DNA of 14,664 nucleotides from UBA2136 sp047635695 (GCA_047635695.1 JBLILN010000028.1:1-14664); one strand, 5' to 3'. Counted from the first letter of the stretch, positions 1 to 8,359 are shown. The notes: a model not told the origin generated them from the letters alone. Numbers and translations are program-made.

Positions 1-1139
1 TGCTTGAACTTTGGGATGTGACTGTTGCAGATGAAAAAGTAATGTCGAAGGTTGAGGCACTGCGTGCACAATTAACGGCTGATCTTCTTGCACTGACAGA
101 GCGACGTGAAGAGAAAATCAAGAAAATCCGCGCCGCTGATGAACTTGCGCCAGGTGTATTGAAGTCTGTTAAAGTCTTCATCGCCGTTAAACGTAAGCTA
201 CAGCCAGGTGATAAAATGGCCGGTCGTCATGGTAACAAGGGTGTGATCTCTAAGATCTGTCCACTTGCCGACATGCCATACCGTGAAGACGGTACACCTG
301 TTGATATTGTGTTGAACCCATTGGGTGTCCCTTCACGTATGAACGTTGGTCAAATTCTTGAAACACACCTAGGTTGGGCTGCTAAAGGTATCGGTGAAAA
401 AATCGGTAAAATGCTTGACGATGCAAACTACACAGGTGAATCAAAAGAATTACGCAAATATATCGAAAAAGTCTACGAAGGCGGTACCGATGAGAAAGAA
501 CTTGCGACATTTACTGAAGTTGAAGTGAAAGAACTTGCTAAAAACCTTAGAAATGGTATGCCAATGGCAACGCCAGTCTTTGATGGTGCGACAGATGACG
601 AAATTTCTGCACACTTGACAGAATCTGGTTGTGACACAAGTGGTCAAATTCAACTTTATGATGGTCTTTCTGGTGAAGCCTTTGATCGTTTAACAACGGT
701 TGGTATCATTTACATGCTGAAACTTCACCACTTGGTGGACGAGAAGATTCACGCACGTTCAATTGGTCCCTACAGTTTAGTAACGCAACAGCCTCTTGGT
801 GGTAAAGCTCAGTTTGGTGGACAACGTTTTGGTGAGATGGAAGTGTGGGCTCTACAAGCTTACGGTGCTTCATACACACTACAAGAAATGTTGACTGTTA
901 AATCGGATGACGTGGCTGGACGTACGAAGACGTACGAAGCTATTGTCCGTGGCGAAAACAACTTTGAAGCTGGTATCCCTGAGTCATTCAACGTATTGAC
1001 AAAAGAGATTCAAGCCCTAGGTATGAATATGGAGCTGATTATGACTGATGTTGAAGAAACTGAAGATGATCTCGATTTTGCTGGCAAAAAAGCGCCTCAA
1101 ATCACAGCTGACAACTTATTTGATAGTGGAGGAAAATAA
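1..1139 (+). CDS. rpoB: RNA polymerase beta subunit, C-terminal part (5' truncated by window edge)
   Basis: This is the carboxy-terminal third of the catalytic beta subunit of DNA-dependent RNA polymerase. The reading frame is open from the first bases (codons start at position 3), so the gene begins outside the window. By alignment from memory to the E. coli protein, roughly 990 residues are missing. Diagnostic blocks include the GDKMAGRHGNKG active-site segment (about 207-242), whose lysines contact the nascent RNA and initiating nucleotide in the family. Also present are the PLGGKAQFGGQRFGEMEVWAL block (about 793-855) and the carboxy-terminal clamp segment ending in an acidic tail. The stop codon is two bases before rpoC, and the rpoC ribosome-binding site (GGAGG, about 1127-1131) lies inside the last rpoB codons, so the two are cotranscribed and probably translationally coupled. 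No disruption is seen. The identification is secure. Confidence 0.98.
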   Translation, partial: LELWDVTVADEKVMSKVEALRAQLTADLLALTERREEKIKKIRAADELAPGVLKSVKVFIAVKRKLQPGDKMAGRHGNKGVISKICPLADMPYREDGTPVDIVLNPLGVPSRMNVGQILETHLGWAAKGIGEKIGKMLDDANYTGESKELRKYIEKVYEGGTDEKELATFTEVEVKELAKNLRNGMPMATPVFDGATDDEISAHLTESGCDTSGQIQLYDGLSGEAFDRLTTVGIIYMLKLHHLVDEKIHARSIGPYSLVTQQPLGGKAQFGGQRFGEMEVWALQAYGASYTLQEMLTVKSDDVAGRTKTYEAIVRGENNFEAGIPESFNVLTKEIQALGMNMELIMTDVEETEDDLDFAGKKAPQITADNLFDSGGK

Positions 1140-1141
1140 CC

Positions 1142-4100
1142 ATGAACGATATCATGAACCTATTCAACAAGCCTGCAACAGTAGCACAGGAATTTGACGC
1201 GATACGTATATCGCTTTCAGCCCCTGAACAAATTCGTGCGCGCTCTTTTGGTGAAGTAACAAAACCAGAAACTATCAACTACCGTACGTTCAAACCTGAA
1301 CATGGTGGTCTGTTCTGTTCCCGTATTTTCGGGCCAGTAAAAGACTACGAGTGCCTTTGTGGTAAATACAAGCGCATGAAACACCGTGGTATTGTTTGTG
1401 AAAAATGTGGTGTTGAAGTTATTGAATCTAAGGTACGTCGTGACCGTATGGGTCACATTGACCTTGCGGCTCCTGTGGCGCACATTTGGTTCCTTAAACT
1501 TTTACCTTCACGTATTGGTACACTTTTAGAGTTGACACTTAAAGACCTTGAAAAAATTCTTTACTTTGAAAGCTTCGTTGTTGTTGACCCTGGTATGTCA
1601 ACGATGGATAAATACGAACTTTTGACTGAAGAAGAGTACATGGATGCTCAAGACGAATTTGGCGAAGACGGTTTCACAGCTGAAATTGGTGCCGCTGCTA
1701 TTCGTACAATGCTTAAAGAACTCGATATGCCTTCTATTAAGGTAGAACTTGAAGCATTACTTGCTGAATCACTTTCAGTAATGAAGCGTACTAAAGTTGT
1801 TAAGCGTCTTAAAGTTGTTAACGCTTTCCTTGAGTCTGGTAACAAAGCTGAGTGGATGGTTATGGATATTATTCCAGTACTACCACCTGAGCTACGTCCA
1901 CTTGTACCATTGGATGGTGGTCGTTTTGCGACTTCTGACCTTAATGACCTTTACCGCCGTGTTGTGAACCGTAACAACCGTTTGAAGCGTCTGCTTGAAT
2001 TGCGTGCGCCAGAAATTATCGTCCGTAACGAGAAACGTATGCTACAAGAATCAGTTGATGCGCTCTTTGATAACGGTCGTCGTGGTCGTGTGATTACGGG
2101 TGCTAACAAGCGTCCACTTAAATCATTGGCTGACATGCTTAAAGGTAAGCAAGGTCGTTTCCGTCAAAACTTACTTGGTAAACGTGTTGACTATTCTGGT
2201 CGTTCGGTTATTACAGTGGGTCCAAACCTTATGTTACACCAATGTGGTCTACCTAAAAAAATGGCACTTGAACTATTCAAACCGTTCATTTACCACAAGT
2301 TAGAGTTACATGGTCTTGCTTCTACTATTAAAGCGGCGAAGAAAATGGTTGAACGTGCAGAAGACGAAGTGTGGGACGTTCTAGAAGAAGTGATCCGCGA
2401 GCACCCGGTTATGCTTAACCGTGCGCCGACACTTCACCGTCTTGGTATTCAAGCTTTTGAACCAAAACTGATTGAAGGTAAAGCTATCCAGCTTCACCCG
2501 CTTGTATGTACAGCCTTTAACGCCGATTTTGATGGTGACCAAATGGCTGTACACGTACCTCTATCACTTGAAGCTCAAATTGAAGCACGTGTTTTGATGA
2601 TGTCTACAAATAACATCCTTTCACCTTCTTCTGGTAAGCCGATTATTGTTCCATCACAGGATATTATTTTGGGTCTTTACTGGCTTTCAATGGCACGTTT
2701 CGACGAGCCAGGTGAGGGGACTATCTTTACTGACATGGGTGAAATTGAACATGCGTTGAACGCAGGTTCGGTAACACTTCATACACGCATTAAAGCGAAG
2801 TTCCGTGGTAAAATGGTTGATACTTCTGTAGGTCGTATGTACCTTGCACAAATGTTGCCTGACCATCCTGACCTAACATTCTCTATGGTTAACCGTATTT
2901 TGACGAAGAAAGAAATTGGTGCGATGTTGCACACAGTCTACCTTTCTTGCGGTCAAAAAGCGTCATGCCTATTTGCAGACAACATGATGGCACTTGGTTT
3001 CCGTTTTGCGGCTAAATCTGGTATTTCATTCGGTAAAGATGATATTCTTATCCCAGCTGAGAAATACACAATGGTTGCTGAAGCTGAAGCTGAAGTTCTA
3101 CGTTTTGAGAAGCAGTACATGGACGGTTTAATCACCTCTGGTGAGAAATATAACAAAGTGATCGATATCTGGCAGCACACAACAGATGCCATTAAAGATA
3201 AGATGATGGCGGAAATTTCTGATAAAGAAGTTGTCCTTAACGGTGAAAAACGTATTCAGCCTTCTATGAATAGTATTTACATCATGGCGACATCTGGTGC
3301 GCGTGGTTCTGTAACACAGATGCGTCAGCTAGGTGGTATGCGTGGTCTTATGGCTAAGCCGAATGGTGAAATTATTGAAACACCGATTACAGCGAACTTC
3401 CGTGAAGGTTTGACAGTACTCCAGTACTTTATCTCGACTCACGGTGCGCGTAAAGGTCTTGCCGATACCGCGCTTAAAACTGCGAACTCTGGTTACCTTA
3501 CACGTCGTCTTGTAGACGTATCACAGGACTCTGTGATCTCTGAAGAAGACTGTGGCACACAGCAATTCATTAACGTGACTGCGCTGATGGACAGTGGTAA
3601 CGAAATGGAATCATTAGGAGAACGTATCCTTGGTCGTACTGTTGCTGAAGATATTATTAACCCACTTAATGGTGACATTATCGCGAACAAGAATGACCTT
3701 CTTGATGAAGCTAAAGTTGGCGAAATTGAACGTGCAGGTATTGAAGGCATCAAAATGCGTTCACCACTCACATGTGAATCTAAAGACGGCCTATGTGCAC
3801 GTTGCTATGGTCGTGACCTTGCACGTGGTACTGCGGTTAACATTGGTGAAGCTGTTGGTGTTATTGCCGCACAGTCAATTGGTGAGCCGGGTACACAGCT
3901 TACCATGCGTACTTTCCACATTGGTGGTACAGCGTCTGCTGGTACAGCCGTTTCTAAAGCTTCAGCTGAACGTGAAGGTGTTACAAAACTACGTAACGTT
4001 GTTGTTCTTGAAAATACGGATAAAGCAGAAGTTATTATGTCTCGTAAAGCTGAAATTGGTGTTGAAGATAGCGCTGGTCGCGTTCATCAATGGCATAAAA

Positions 4101-5326
4101 TTCCTTACGGTGCGAAATTGCTTTGTAAAGAAGGTGCTAAAGTTAAAGCGGGCGATAAACTTTCTGAATGGGATCCATACACACACCCAATTCTTGTCGA
4201 AGTGCAGGGTGCGGTACAGTTCCTTGATCTTAAAGATGGTGAAACATTGAACGAAATTACAGATGAAGCGACAGGTATTTCTCGTCGTGAAGTAATGGAC
4301 TGGAAACAGAACGCACGTAGTGCCGATCTGAAACCATCTATCGTTCTTGTGGATACTGCAGGTAAGATCATTACATTGCCAAATGGCTCTCAAGCGGTTT
4401 ACCACTTGCCTGTCGGTTCTGTTCTTTCAATTGGTGAAGGCGAAATGGTACACCCTGGTGATACAATTGCGCGTCTACCTAAAGAATCGTTGAAATCACG
4501 AGATATTACAGGGGGTCTACCTCGCGTAGCCGAACTGTTTGAAGCACGTAAACCAAAAGATGCAGCTATTTTAGCTGAAAACACAGGTGAAGTTTCATTT
4601 GGTAAAGATCTTAAAGGTAAGCGTCGTTTGATCGTGACAACTGTGAAAGAAAATGGTGAAAATGATGTACGTGAATACCTCATTCCAAAAGGTAATCACA
4701 TCACAGTACGTGAAGGTGACCACGTTGAGGCGGGTGAAATGCTTCTTGAAGGTGCGAAAGTTCCTGAAGACATTCTACGTGCGAACGGTGTCCCAGCACT
4801 TGCTGAGTACATGATCAAAGAGATCCAAAGCGTTTACCGTTTACAAGGTGTAAGCATTAACGATAAACACATTGAAGTAATTGTTCGTCAAATGCTTCAA
4901 AAAGTTATTGTGACTATGCCTGGTGAATCTACATTCGTTGAAGGTGAAACTGCTGAGCTTTCTGATGTTCTACATGCAAATGTTGAACTTGCGGCTCAAA
5001 ACAAAACTCAAGTGGAATACGAACTACAGTTGCAAGGTATTACTAAAGCGTCATTGACGTCTAAGTCATTCATCTCTGCTGCGTCATTCCAAGAGACAAC
5101 GAAAGTGCTTACAGAAGCTGCTGTCGCTGGTAAGATTGATACATTGAACGGTCTCAAAGAGAACGTGATTGTGGGTCGTCTTATCCCTGCGGGAACTGGT
5201 CGTATGTTAGCGCAAATGCGTCGCGAAGCGCATTTGAAAGATGTATCTCCAGCTGCGGCTCCAGTTACATCTTCAAATGATGCTTTAAGTGCATTTGAAG
5301 CTGCGTCTACGCACACAGGCTTCTAA
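1142..5326 (+). CDS. rpoC: RNA polymerase beta' subunit
   Basis: This is the complete beta' subunit, 1394 residues against 1407 in E. coli; with beta it forms the catalytic cleft of RNA polymerase. The amino-terminal zinc-binding motif is intact (C71, C73, C86, C89). The absolutely conserved catalytic loop NADFDGD is at 460-466, with the three magnesium-binding aspartates at 462, 464 and 466. The second zinc site is complete (C804, C878, C885, C888), and the trigger-loop core MRTFH is at 922-926. The start ATG is preceded by GGAGG within the end of rpoB, two bases after the rpoB stop. A strong terminator follows directly. The expected rpsL-rpsG-fusA genes do not follow, so in this genome the rpoBC unit ends here. 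The alanine/serine-rich tail after residue about 1370 is ordinary for this end of the protein. Confidence 0.99.
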   Translation: MNDIMNLFNKPATVAQEFDAIRISLSAPEQIRARSFGEVTKPETINYRTFKPEHGGLFCSRIFGPVKDYECLCGKYKRMKHRGIVCEKCGVEVIESKVRRDRMGHIDLAAPVAHIWFLKLLPSRIGTLLELTLKDLEKILYFESFVVVDPGMSTMDKYELLTEEEYMDAQDEFGEDGFTAEIGAAAIRTMLKELDMPSIKVELEALLAESLSVMKRTKVVKRLKVVNAFLESGNKAEWMVMDIIPVLPPELRPLVPLDGGRFATSDLNDLYRRVVNRNNRLKRLLELRAPEIIVRNEKRMLQESVDALFDNGRRGRVITGANKRPLKSLADMLKGKQGRFRQNLLGKRVDYSGRSVITVGPNLMLHQCGLPKKMALELFKPFIYHKLELHGLASTIKAAKKMVERAEDEVWDVLEEVIREHPVMLNRAPTLHRLGIQAFEPKLIEGKAIQLHPLVCTAFNADFDGDQMAVHVPLSLEAQIEARVLMMSTNNILSPSSGKPIIVPSQDIILGLYWLSMARFDEPGEGTIFTDMGEIEHALNAGSVTLHTRIKAKFRGKMVDTSVGRMYLAQMLPDHPDLTFSMVNRILTKKEIGAMLHTVYLSCGQKASCLFADNMMALGFRFAAKSGISFGKDDILIPAEKYTMVAEAEAEVLRFEKQYMDGLITSGEKYNKVIDIWQHTTDAIKDKMMAEISDKEVVLNGEKRIQPSMNSIYIMATSGARGSVTQMRQLGGMRGLMAKPNGEIIETPITANFREGLTVLQYFISTHGARKGLADTALKTANSGYLTRRLVDVSQDSVISEEDCGTQQFINVTALMDSGNEMESLGERILGRTVAEDIINPLNGDIIANKNDLLDEAKVGEIERAGIEGIKMRSPLTCESKDGLCARCYGRDLARGTAVNIGEAVGVIAAQSIGEPGTQLTMRTFHIGGTASAGTAVSKASAEREGVTKLRNVVVLENTDKAEVIMSRKAEIGVEDSAGRVHQWHKIPYGAKLLCKEGAKVKAGDKLSEWDPYTHPILVEVQGAVQFLDLKDGETLNEITDEATGISRREVMDWKQNARSADLKPSIVLVDTAGKIITLPNGSQAVYHLPVGSVLSIGEGEMVHPGDTIARLPKESLKSRDITGGLPRVAELFEARKPKDAAILAENTGEVSFGKDLKGKRRLIVTTVKENGENDVREYLIPKGNHITVREGDHVEAGEMLLEGAKVPEDILRANGVPALAEYMIKEIQSVYRLQGVSINDKHIEVIVRQMLQKVIVTMPGESTFVEGETAELSDVLHANVELAAQNKTQVEYELQLQGITKASLTSKSFISAASFQETTKVLTEAAVAGKIDTLNGLKENVIVGRLIPAGTGRMLAQMRREAHLKDVSPAAAPVTSSNDALSAFEAASTHTGF

Positions 5327-5348
5327 GAGTTTACTTTTAGAGTTACGG

Positions 5349-5380
5349 AAAGGGCACCTTCGGGTGCCCTTTTTCGTTTT
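5349..5380 (+). terminator. Intrinsic terminator of the rpoBC operon
   Basis: A perfect 10-bp stem (5349-5358 with 5363-5372) closes on a UUCG tetraloop in the extra-stable C(UUCG)G context. It is followed by a T-rich run. It sits 22 bases after the rpoC stop and closes the operon. Confidence 0.93.
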
Positions 5381-5587
5381 ACAATACATAAGCTAGCTAA
5401 CATAGCTGTTGATATTGTGCACCAATTTTAACGTCGATCTTTTAATAGGAATTACGGCAAGGCGCGCTTTTAACGATCATTTATAGTTTATAAATTTTAT
5501 TGCCTTGGCTTTTTCCTTCAGGTAAGCTGTTTCTTTAGTTATATATCTTGTATTCCTTTTCTTATTCTACCTTTCTAAGGAGGCTTT

Positions 5588-6163
5588 ATGTCTCAACCTA
5601 TCTATATACCAGAACGTCTTGTTGTTTATGTTGTGGCCAGTGACGAAGGCTTAGCGCCTAATATTCAAGGTAATCATTGTTCTCTTGCTGTCTGTAAACC
5701 TGTGGTGCGCCGCGTTGCTAAACTTAAAACTGACTGGATCGTTGGCATGTCAACCAACAAACATGGCAAGAAAAAATTAATTTATGTGATGCAAGTAGAG
5801 GAAAAACTATCATTTAATCAGTTTTTTTTGGATAATCGCTTTGATTCTAAAAAACCACATAAAACAAACCCTAAGGGCGATAATTTTATTTGGGACGGCC
5901 AAGCTTTAAGGTGCGCTAGCCATTACGGACATGCTGAAAAAATGACACGTAATTTAAGCGTAGACAATGTACTTGTGGCACGTCAGTATTGGTATTTTGG
6001 TGAAAATGCACCTGAAATTCCACATGGCTTGTTTGAAACAAAACTTGTGCAGGGCCCAAGGCGTGGTCATAAAATTGTCGCCAATGCATTTGCCATTGAT
6101 GCTTTTTATAATTGGCTTATAAACCAGTATCAGCCAGGCATACACGGTACTTATCGAGATTAA
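5588..6163 (+). CDS. Nmad2-like protein (putative nucleotide modification-associated domain)
   Basis: This is a 191-residue soluble protein with no signal peptide or membrane segment. I recognise the general pattern of the Nmad2 family: a short beta strand (VVYVVA), then D19-E-G-L-A-P-N25, then C31-S-L-A-x-C36-K-P38 with R41-R42, then D49-W-I-V-G53, and a second strand LIYVM followed by EKLSF (64-76). A GDNF element is at 97-100. Nmad domains were named in comparative genomics because they cluster with DNA base-modification enzymes in phages and bacteria; their biochemical activity is not established to my knowledge. No modification enzyme is visible among these neighbours. A textbook AAGGAGG ribosome-binding site (5577-5583) fixes the ATG start. 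It is a stand-alone unit with terminators on both sides. Family assignment is from memory of motif pattern; function is unknown. Confidence 0.62.
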   Translation: MSQPIYIPERLVVYVVASDEGLAPNIQGNHCSLAVCKPVVRRVAKLKTDWIVGMSTNKHGKKKLIYVMQVEEKLSFNQFFLDNRFDSKKPHKTNPKGDNFIWDGQALRCASHYGHAEKMTRNLSVDNVLVARQYWYFGENAPEIPHGLFETKLVQGPRRGHKIVANAFAIDAFYNWLINQYQPGIHGTYRD

Positions 6164-6178
6164 TAAATCGCTATAACT

Positions 6179-6208
6179 AAGCTCCCTTTTGAGGGGGCTT
6201 TTTTATTT
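6179..6208 (+). terminator. Intrinsic terminator after the Nmad2-like gene
   Basis: An 8-bp stem (6179-6186 with 6193-6200, one T-G wobble) with a TTTTGA loop is followed by a run of T. It lies 16 bases after the stop codon at 6163 and makes the upstream gene a single-gene transcript. Confidence 0.85.
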
Positions 6209-6301
6209 ATTAATGGCATGTCAGTTGTTCGTCATTATTTGTGTCATTTAATTTGTGTACCTCTCTATAAATGTTTGGTGTGAAAGTTTAAGGGGGAAAA
6301 A

Positions 6302-6472
6302 ATGAATATTTCAATTGAAAATTTAGTTATTTACGAAAAAGAAAAACAAAAACGTGAACAAGAAATTTACGAGAAAAGCCGTGAGCAACTCCATGTAGAG
6401 CTAGAATATCAGCACCATGAAGAGCCTCAGGAACCTGAAGAAAAGGCGTCTCTTATTACAATGGATATGTAA
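6302..6472 (+). CDS. Small charged protein of unknown function (56 aa)
   Basis: A short ORF runs from ATG at 6302 to TAA at 6472, preceded by a purine-rich AAGGGGG (6290-6296) at good ribosome-binding distance. The predicted protein is highly charged. Residues 11-35 are almost entirely E, K, R, Q and Y, as in a single amphipathic helix or short coiled coil. A proline/glutamate-rich linker (EEPQEPEE, 40-47) and a hydrophobic tail ending in MDM follow. There is no signal peptide or membrane segment. It is placed directly between a terminator and a second small ORF (6550-6723), with the next terminator after that one, so the two may share a transcript. I do not recognise the family. Support comes from the ribosome-binding site, gene spacing and the second similar-sized ORF. 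Confidence 0.55.
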   Translation: MNISIENLVIYEKEKQKREQEIYEKSREQLHVELEYQHHEEPQEPEEKASLITMDM

Positions 6473-6549
6473 TTTTATTCATTTTAGGGGTTGTAATATA
6501 TTTTAACGTACTTATTTATTATACAAGTTGAACAAAAGGAGAGTCGTCA

Positions 6550-6723
6550 ATGGCTTCTTACGAACAAAGTGCTAATATAGCGAATGTTTTTGACCAATTT
6601 ATGAATAATCCACAAATGTCAGTGCATGAACTCACTGAAACATGCAGCCAACCACAAAACGAAATAACCGTTTCGCGTAATGAGGACAAGTCTATGGAAA
6701 TGGATGACGGCTTCTCACGCTAA
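6550..6723 (+). CDS. Small acidic protein of unknown function (57 aa)
   Basis: The ORF runs from ATG 6550 to TAA 6723 and is preceded by AAGGAG (6536-6541), eight bases from the start, a near-ideal ribosome-binding site. The product is polar and acidic, with one cysteine (C32), a likely helix over residues 7-20, and a tail ending in EMDDGFSR. No signal peptide or membrane segment is seen. It begins 77 bases after the preceding 56-residue ORF, and a strong intrinsic terminator starts 15 bases after its stop, which fits a real expressed gene. The two small ORFs share size, acidic bias and Met-Asp-rich ends but no alignable sequence. The family is not recognised and no function is assigned. Confidence 0.6.
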   Translation: MASYEQSANIANVFDQFMNNPQMSVHELTETCSQPQNEITVSRNEDKSMEMDDGFSR

Positions 6724-6738
6724 AATGATAAACATCAT

Positions 6739-6770
6739 AAAAAAGCTCCTCCTATGGAGGGCTTTTTTAT
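6739..6770 (+). terminator. Intrinsic terminator after the small ORF pair
   Basis: An outer 8-bp A/T-rich stem (6739-6746 with 6761-6768) and an inner CCTCC/GGAGG stem (6748-6752 with 6756-6760) are joined with a single bulged T, closing on a TAT loop. The 3' arm ends in six T. This is a strong Rho-independent terminator following the 57-aa ORF. Confidence 0.88.
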
Positions 6771-6797
6771 GGCTATGTACCTTCAACCCCATGAACG

Positions 6798-6817
6798 TTA
6801 TACATTCATATGTATAA
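6798..6817. repeat. Perfect 8-bp inverted repeat, operator-like
   Basis: TTATACAT and ATGTATAA are separated by TCAT. The element lies 29 bases upstream of the ATG at 6846 and after the preceding terminator, where a promoter for the downstream gene should be. There is no T-run after it, so it is not a terminator. It could be a repressor-binding dyad overlapping a promoter (the arms contain TATACA-like hexamers), but this is inference. Confidence 0.5.
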
Positions 6818-6845
6818 GAAATAAAAGCTGATACACTTCAACTCT

Positions 6846-7387
6846 ATGAAAAAATACATTGTTTTATCTGTCTTAGCGGCCACTCTCATTGCTTATAATT
6901 ATAAGTATTATGGGGATTTAAAGGCTGTAGAGAAAACAACAAACGCCCCTATTAGCAAAGTCAAAACTTTATTATATCACGCGGACAGTTCAATTTTAAT
7001 AATGAATAGCTTTAGCAATAATAAATGCAATATTTCATTTACTGGTAACTGTGAACTTGAAGGCATGGAAATAGACATAAAATTTCATGGCCTTGTTTTT
7101 AAAAACCTACCTATAAATTATGGGATTTATGGGGCGGAAAAACTGGTTGGGTTCGTTTTCCAACTTACTTTGGTGAGCGAAAAATTGTCATTTTGGACCA
7201 AGCCTCAAAAGCTATTAAAGCTAGTTTTACACAACATTTTTGGAATACTACTGAGTATGCAGACATGCAAAATATGGTGTTAGTCGACGTAAAGAGTAGG
7301 AGGCTTTTTATAGCTAAATCTCCTTTTGGTTTCAGCTCTATTGCTGGTCCAGACTTAGAAGAAGAAATTTATGTTCTTCATTATTAA
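6846..7387 (+). pseudogene. Frameshifted gene for a small membrane-anchored or secreted protein of unknown function
   Basis: Two overlapping reading frames together look like one gene. The first opens at ATG 6846 with a lysine pair and a hydrophobic stretch (residues 4-17), as in a signal peptide or membrane anchor, and carries cysteines at 61 and 69. It continues sensibly to about position 7140, then degrades into unlikely protein before stopping at 7283. The frame one base back is open from 7103 and reads well (GWVRFPTYFGER, then LDQASKAIKASF) to a stop at 7387. One missing base in the A5 run at 7138-7142 would join them into a 180-residue protein. No good ribosome-binding site precedes the ATG. 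It could be a decayed gene, a phase-variable homopolymer or a sequencing error; no classic slippery heptamer is seen. The family is not recognised. Confidence 0.6.
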
Positions 7388-7459
7388 TTTTATGATTTAT
7401 GTATACCCTTGTTAGGGTGATTGTTAGTGGATAATTTGCTGTTGTATATCATCAGGAGA

Positions 7460-8359
7460 TTATTTTTGCGTGAAGTGTTCCTCAATGTATTTTTCACCTT
7501 CATCGCTAAAGAATGTGAGGATAGTTTTAAGTTGAGGATACTGTTTTTGAATAGCCTTGGCAGCAAGCCAATTAGCACCACTGGAAGGGCCAACAAACAT
7601 ACCCGTTTCTTTGGCGATTTTTTTCATTTCTGCAATTGCTTCTTTGCCTTTTATGGCGATAATATCGTCAATTTCATGTCTGTGTCTGGCAATAATATCG
7701 GGGATAAAACCGTCGCTGATGCCTTCGATAAGATGGGTGCGAAATTCACCGCACTTTATTAAGGCGGCTTCGTCGGGTTCCATAGCAAATACTTTGATAT
7801 TGGGGAATCTTTCTTTGAGTGCTTGAGAAACACCAATAAGTGTGCCACCAGTGCCCACGCCTTGAACAATAGCATCAATAGTCACGTCTTTTGGTAATTG
7901 TGCAAGGATCTCTTTGCCTAGAACCTCTCGGTTTTCATCTACATTCCATTCATTACCAAACTGATTTGAACACCAATGGCCTTTTTTGGCGCCAAGTTCT
8001 CGCGATTTTTTAAGAGCATCAGAAACGTCAAAGTCACCTTCAATTATAACCCTAGCGCCAAATGCCTTTGAAATAGCCACGCGTTCTTCGCTGAAGCCAC
8101 CAGGCATGACCACAATCATTTTATAACCCTTCGCCGCAGCGACCATGCTCATTGCATTACCTGTATTGCCGCTTGTGGCCTCAACAATGGTGTCACCCGG
8201 CTTGATAAGACCTTGTTTTTCGGCTTCTTCGACCATGTATTTTGCAATGCGTGCTTTAATAGAGCCAGATGGGTTTAAGAATTCACATTTAATAAAAATA
8301 TTGTCCCGTAGGACGAGGGGGGTGTTGCCGACAGCGTCTAGAATTGAACTGTTTTTCAT
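7460..8359 (-). CDS. Cysteine synthase-family PLP-dependent enzyme (divergent)
   Basis: A 299-residue fold-type II PLP enzyme of the O-acetylserine sulfhydrylase/cystathionine beta-synthase family, which makes cysteine from an activated serine and sulfide. The Schiff-base lysine is K35 in NPSGSIKAR. The substrate-binding loop T62-S-G-N-T-G67 is intact, the phosphate-binding G-x-GTGGT is at 166-172, and the pyridine-nitrogen serine lies in GPSSGAN (256-262). The length matches CysK (about 300-320). Divergent features: alanine replaces the usual aspartate after the catalytic lysine (KAR for KDR), and the common TTGPEI segment after the NQF motif (131-133) is replaced by ENREVLGKEI. No cysE or sulfur-assimilation gene is nearby, so the exact substrate is uncertain. 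The start codon is preceded by a weak AAAGAAG. A terminator separates it from the gene upstream on the same strand. Confidence 0.87.
   Translation of the reverse strand: MKNSSILDAVGNTPLVLRDNIFIKCEFLNPSGSIKARIAKYMVEEAEKQGLIKPGDTIVEATSGNTGNAMSMVAAAKGYKMIVVMPGGFSEERVAISKAFGARVIIEGDFDVSDALKKSRELGAKKGHWCSNQFGNEWNVDENREVLGKEILAQLPKDVTIDAIVQGVGTGGTLIGVSQALKERFPNIKVFAMEPDEAALIKCGEFRTHLIEGISDGFIPDIIARHRHEIDDIIAIKGKEAIAEMKKIAKETGMFVGPSSGANWLAAKAIQKQYPQLKTILTFFSDEGEKYIEEHFTQK

Noticed and set aside
3630..4250. 206-codon ORF inside rpoC in another frame on the plus strand
   Set aside because: It is a shadow of the highly conserved rpoC frame, with repetitive Leu/Val/Lys composition and no ribosome-binding site.
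7098..7142. Programmed -1 frameshift site in the split small gene
   Set aside because: The two A5 runs (7101-7105 and 7138-7142) do not form an X-XXY-YYZ heptamer in the upstream frame, and slipping before 7102 meets a stop in the new frame; simple deletion is more likely.
7405..7418. ACCCT-TGTT-AGGGT hairpin between convergent genes as a terminator
   Set aside because: The stem is only 5 bp and there is no T-run on either strand directly after it.
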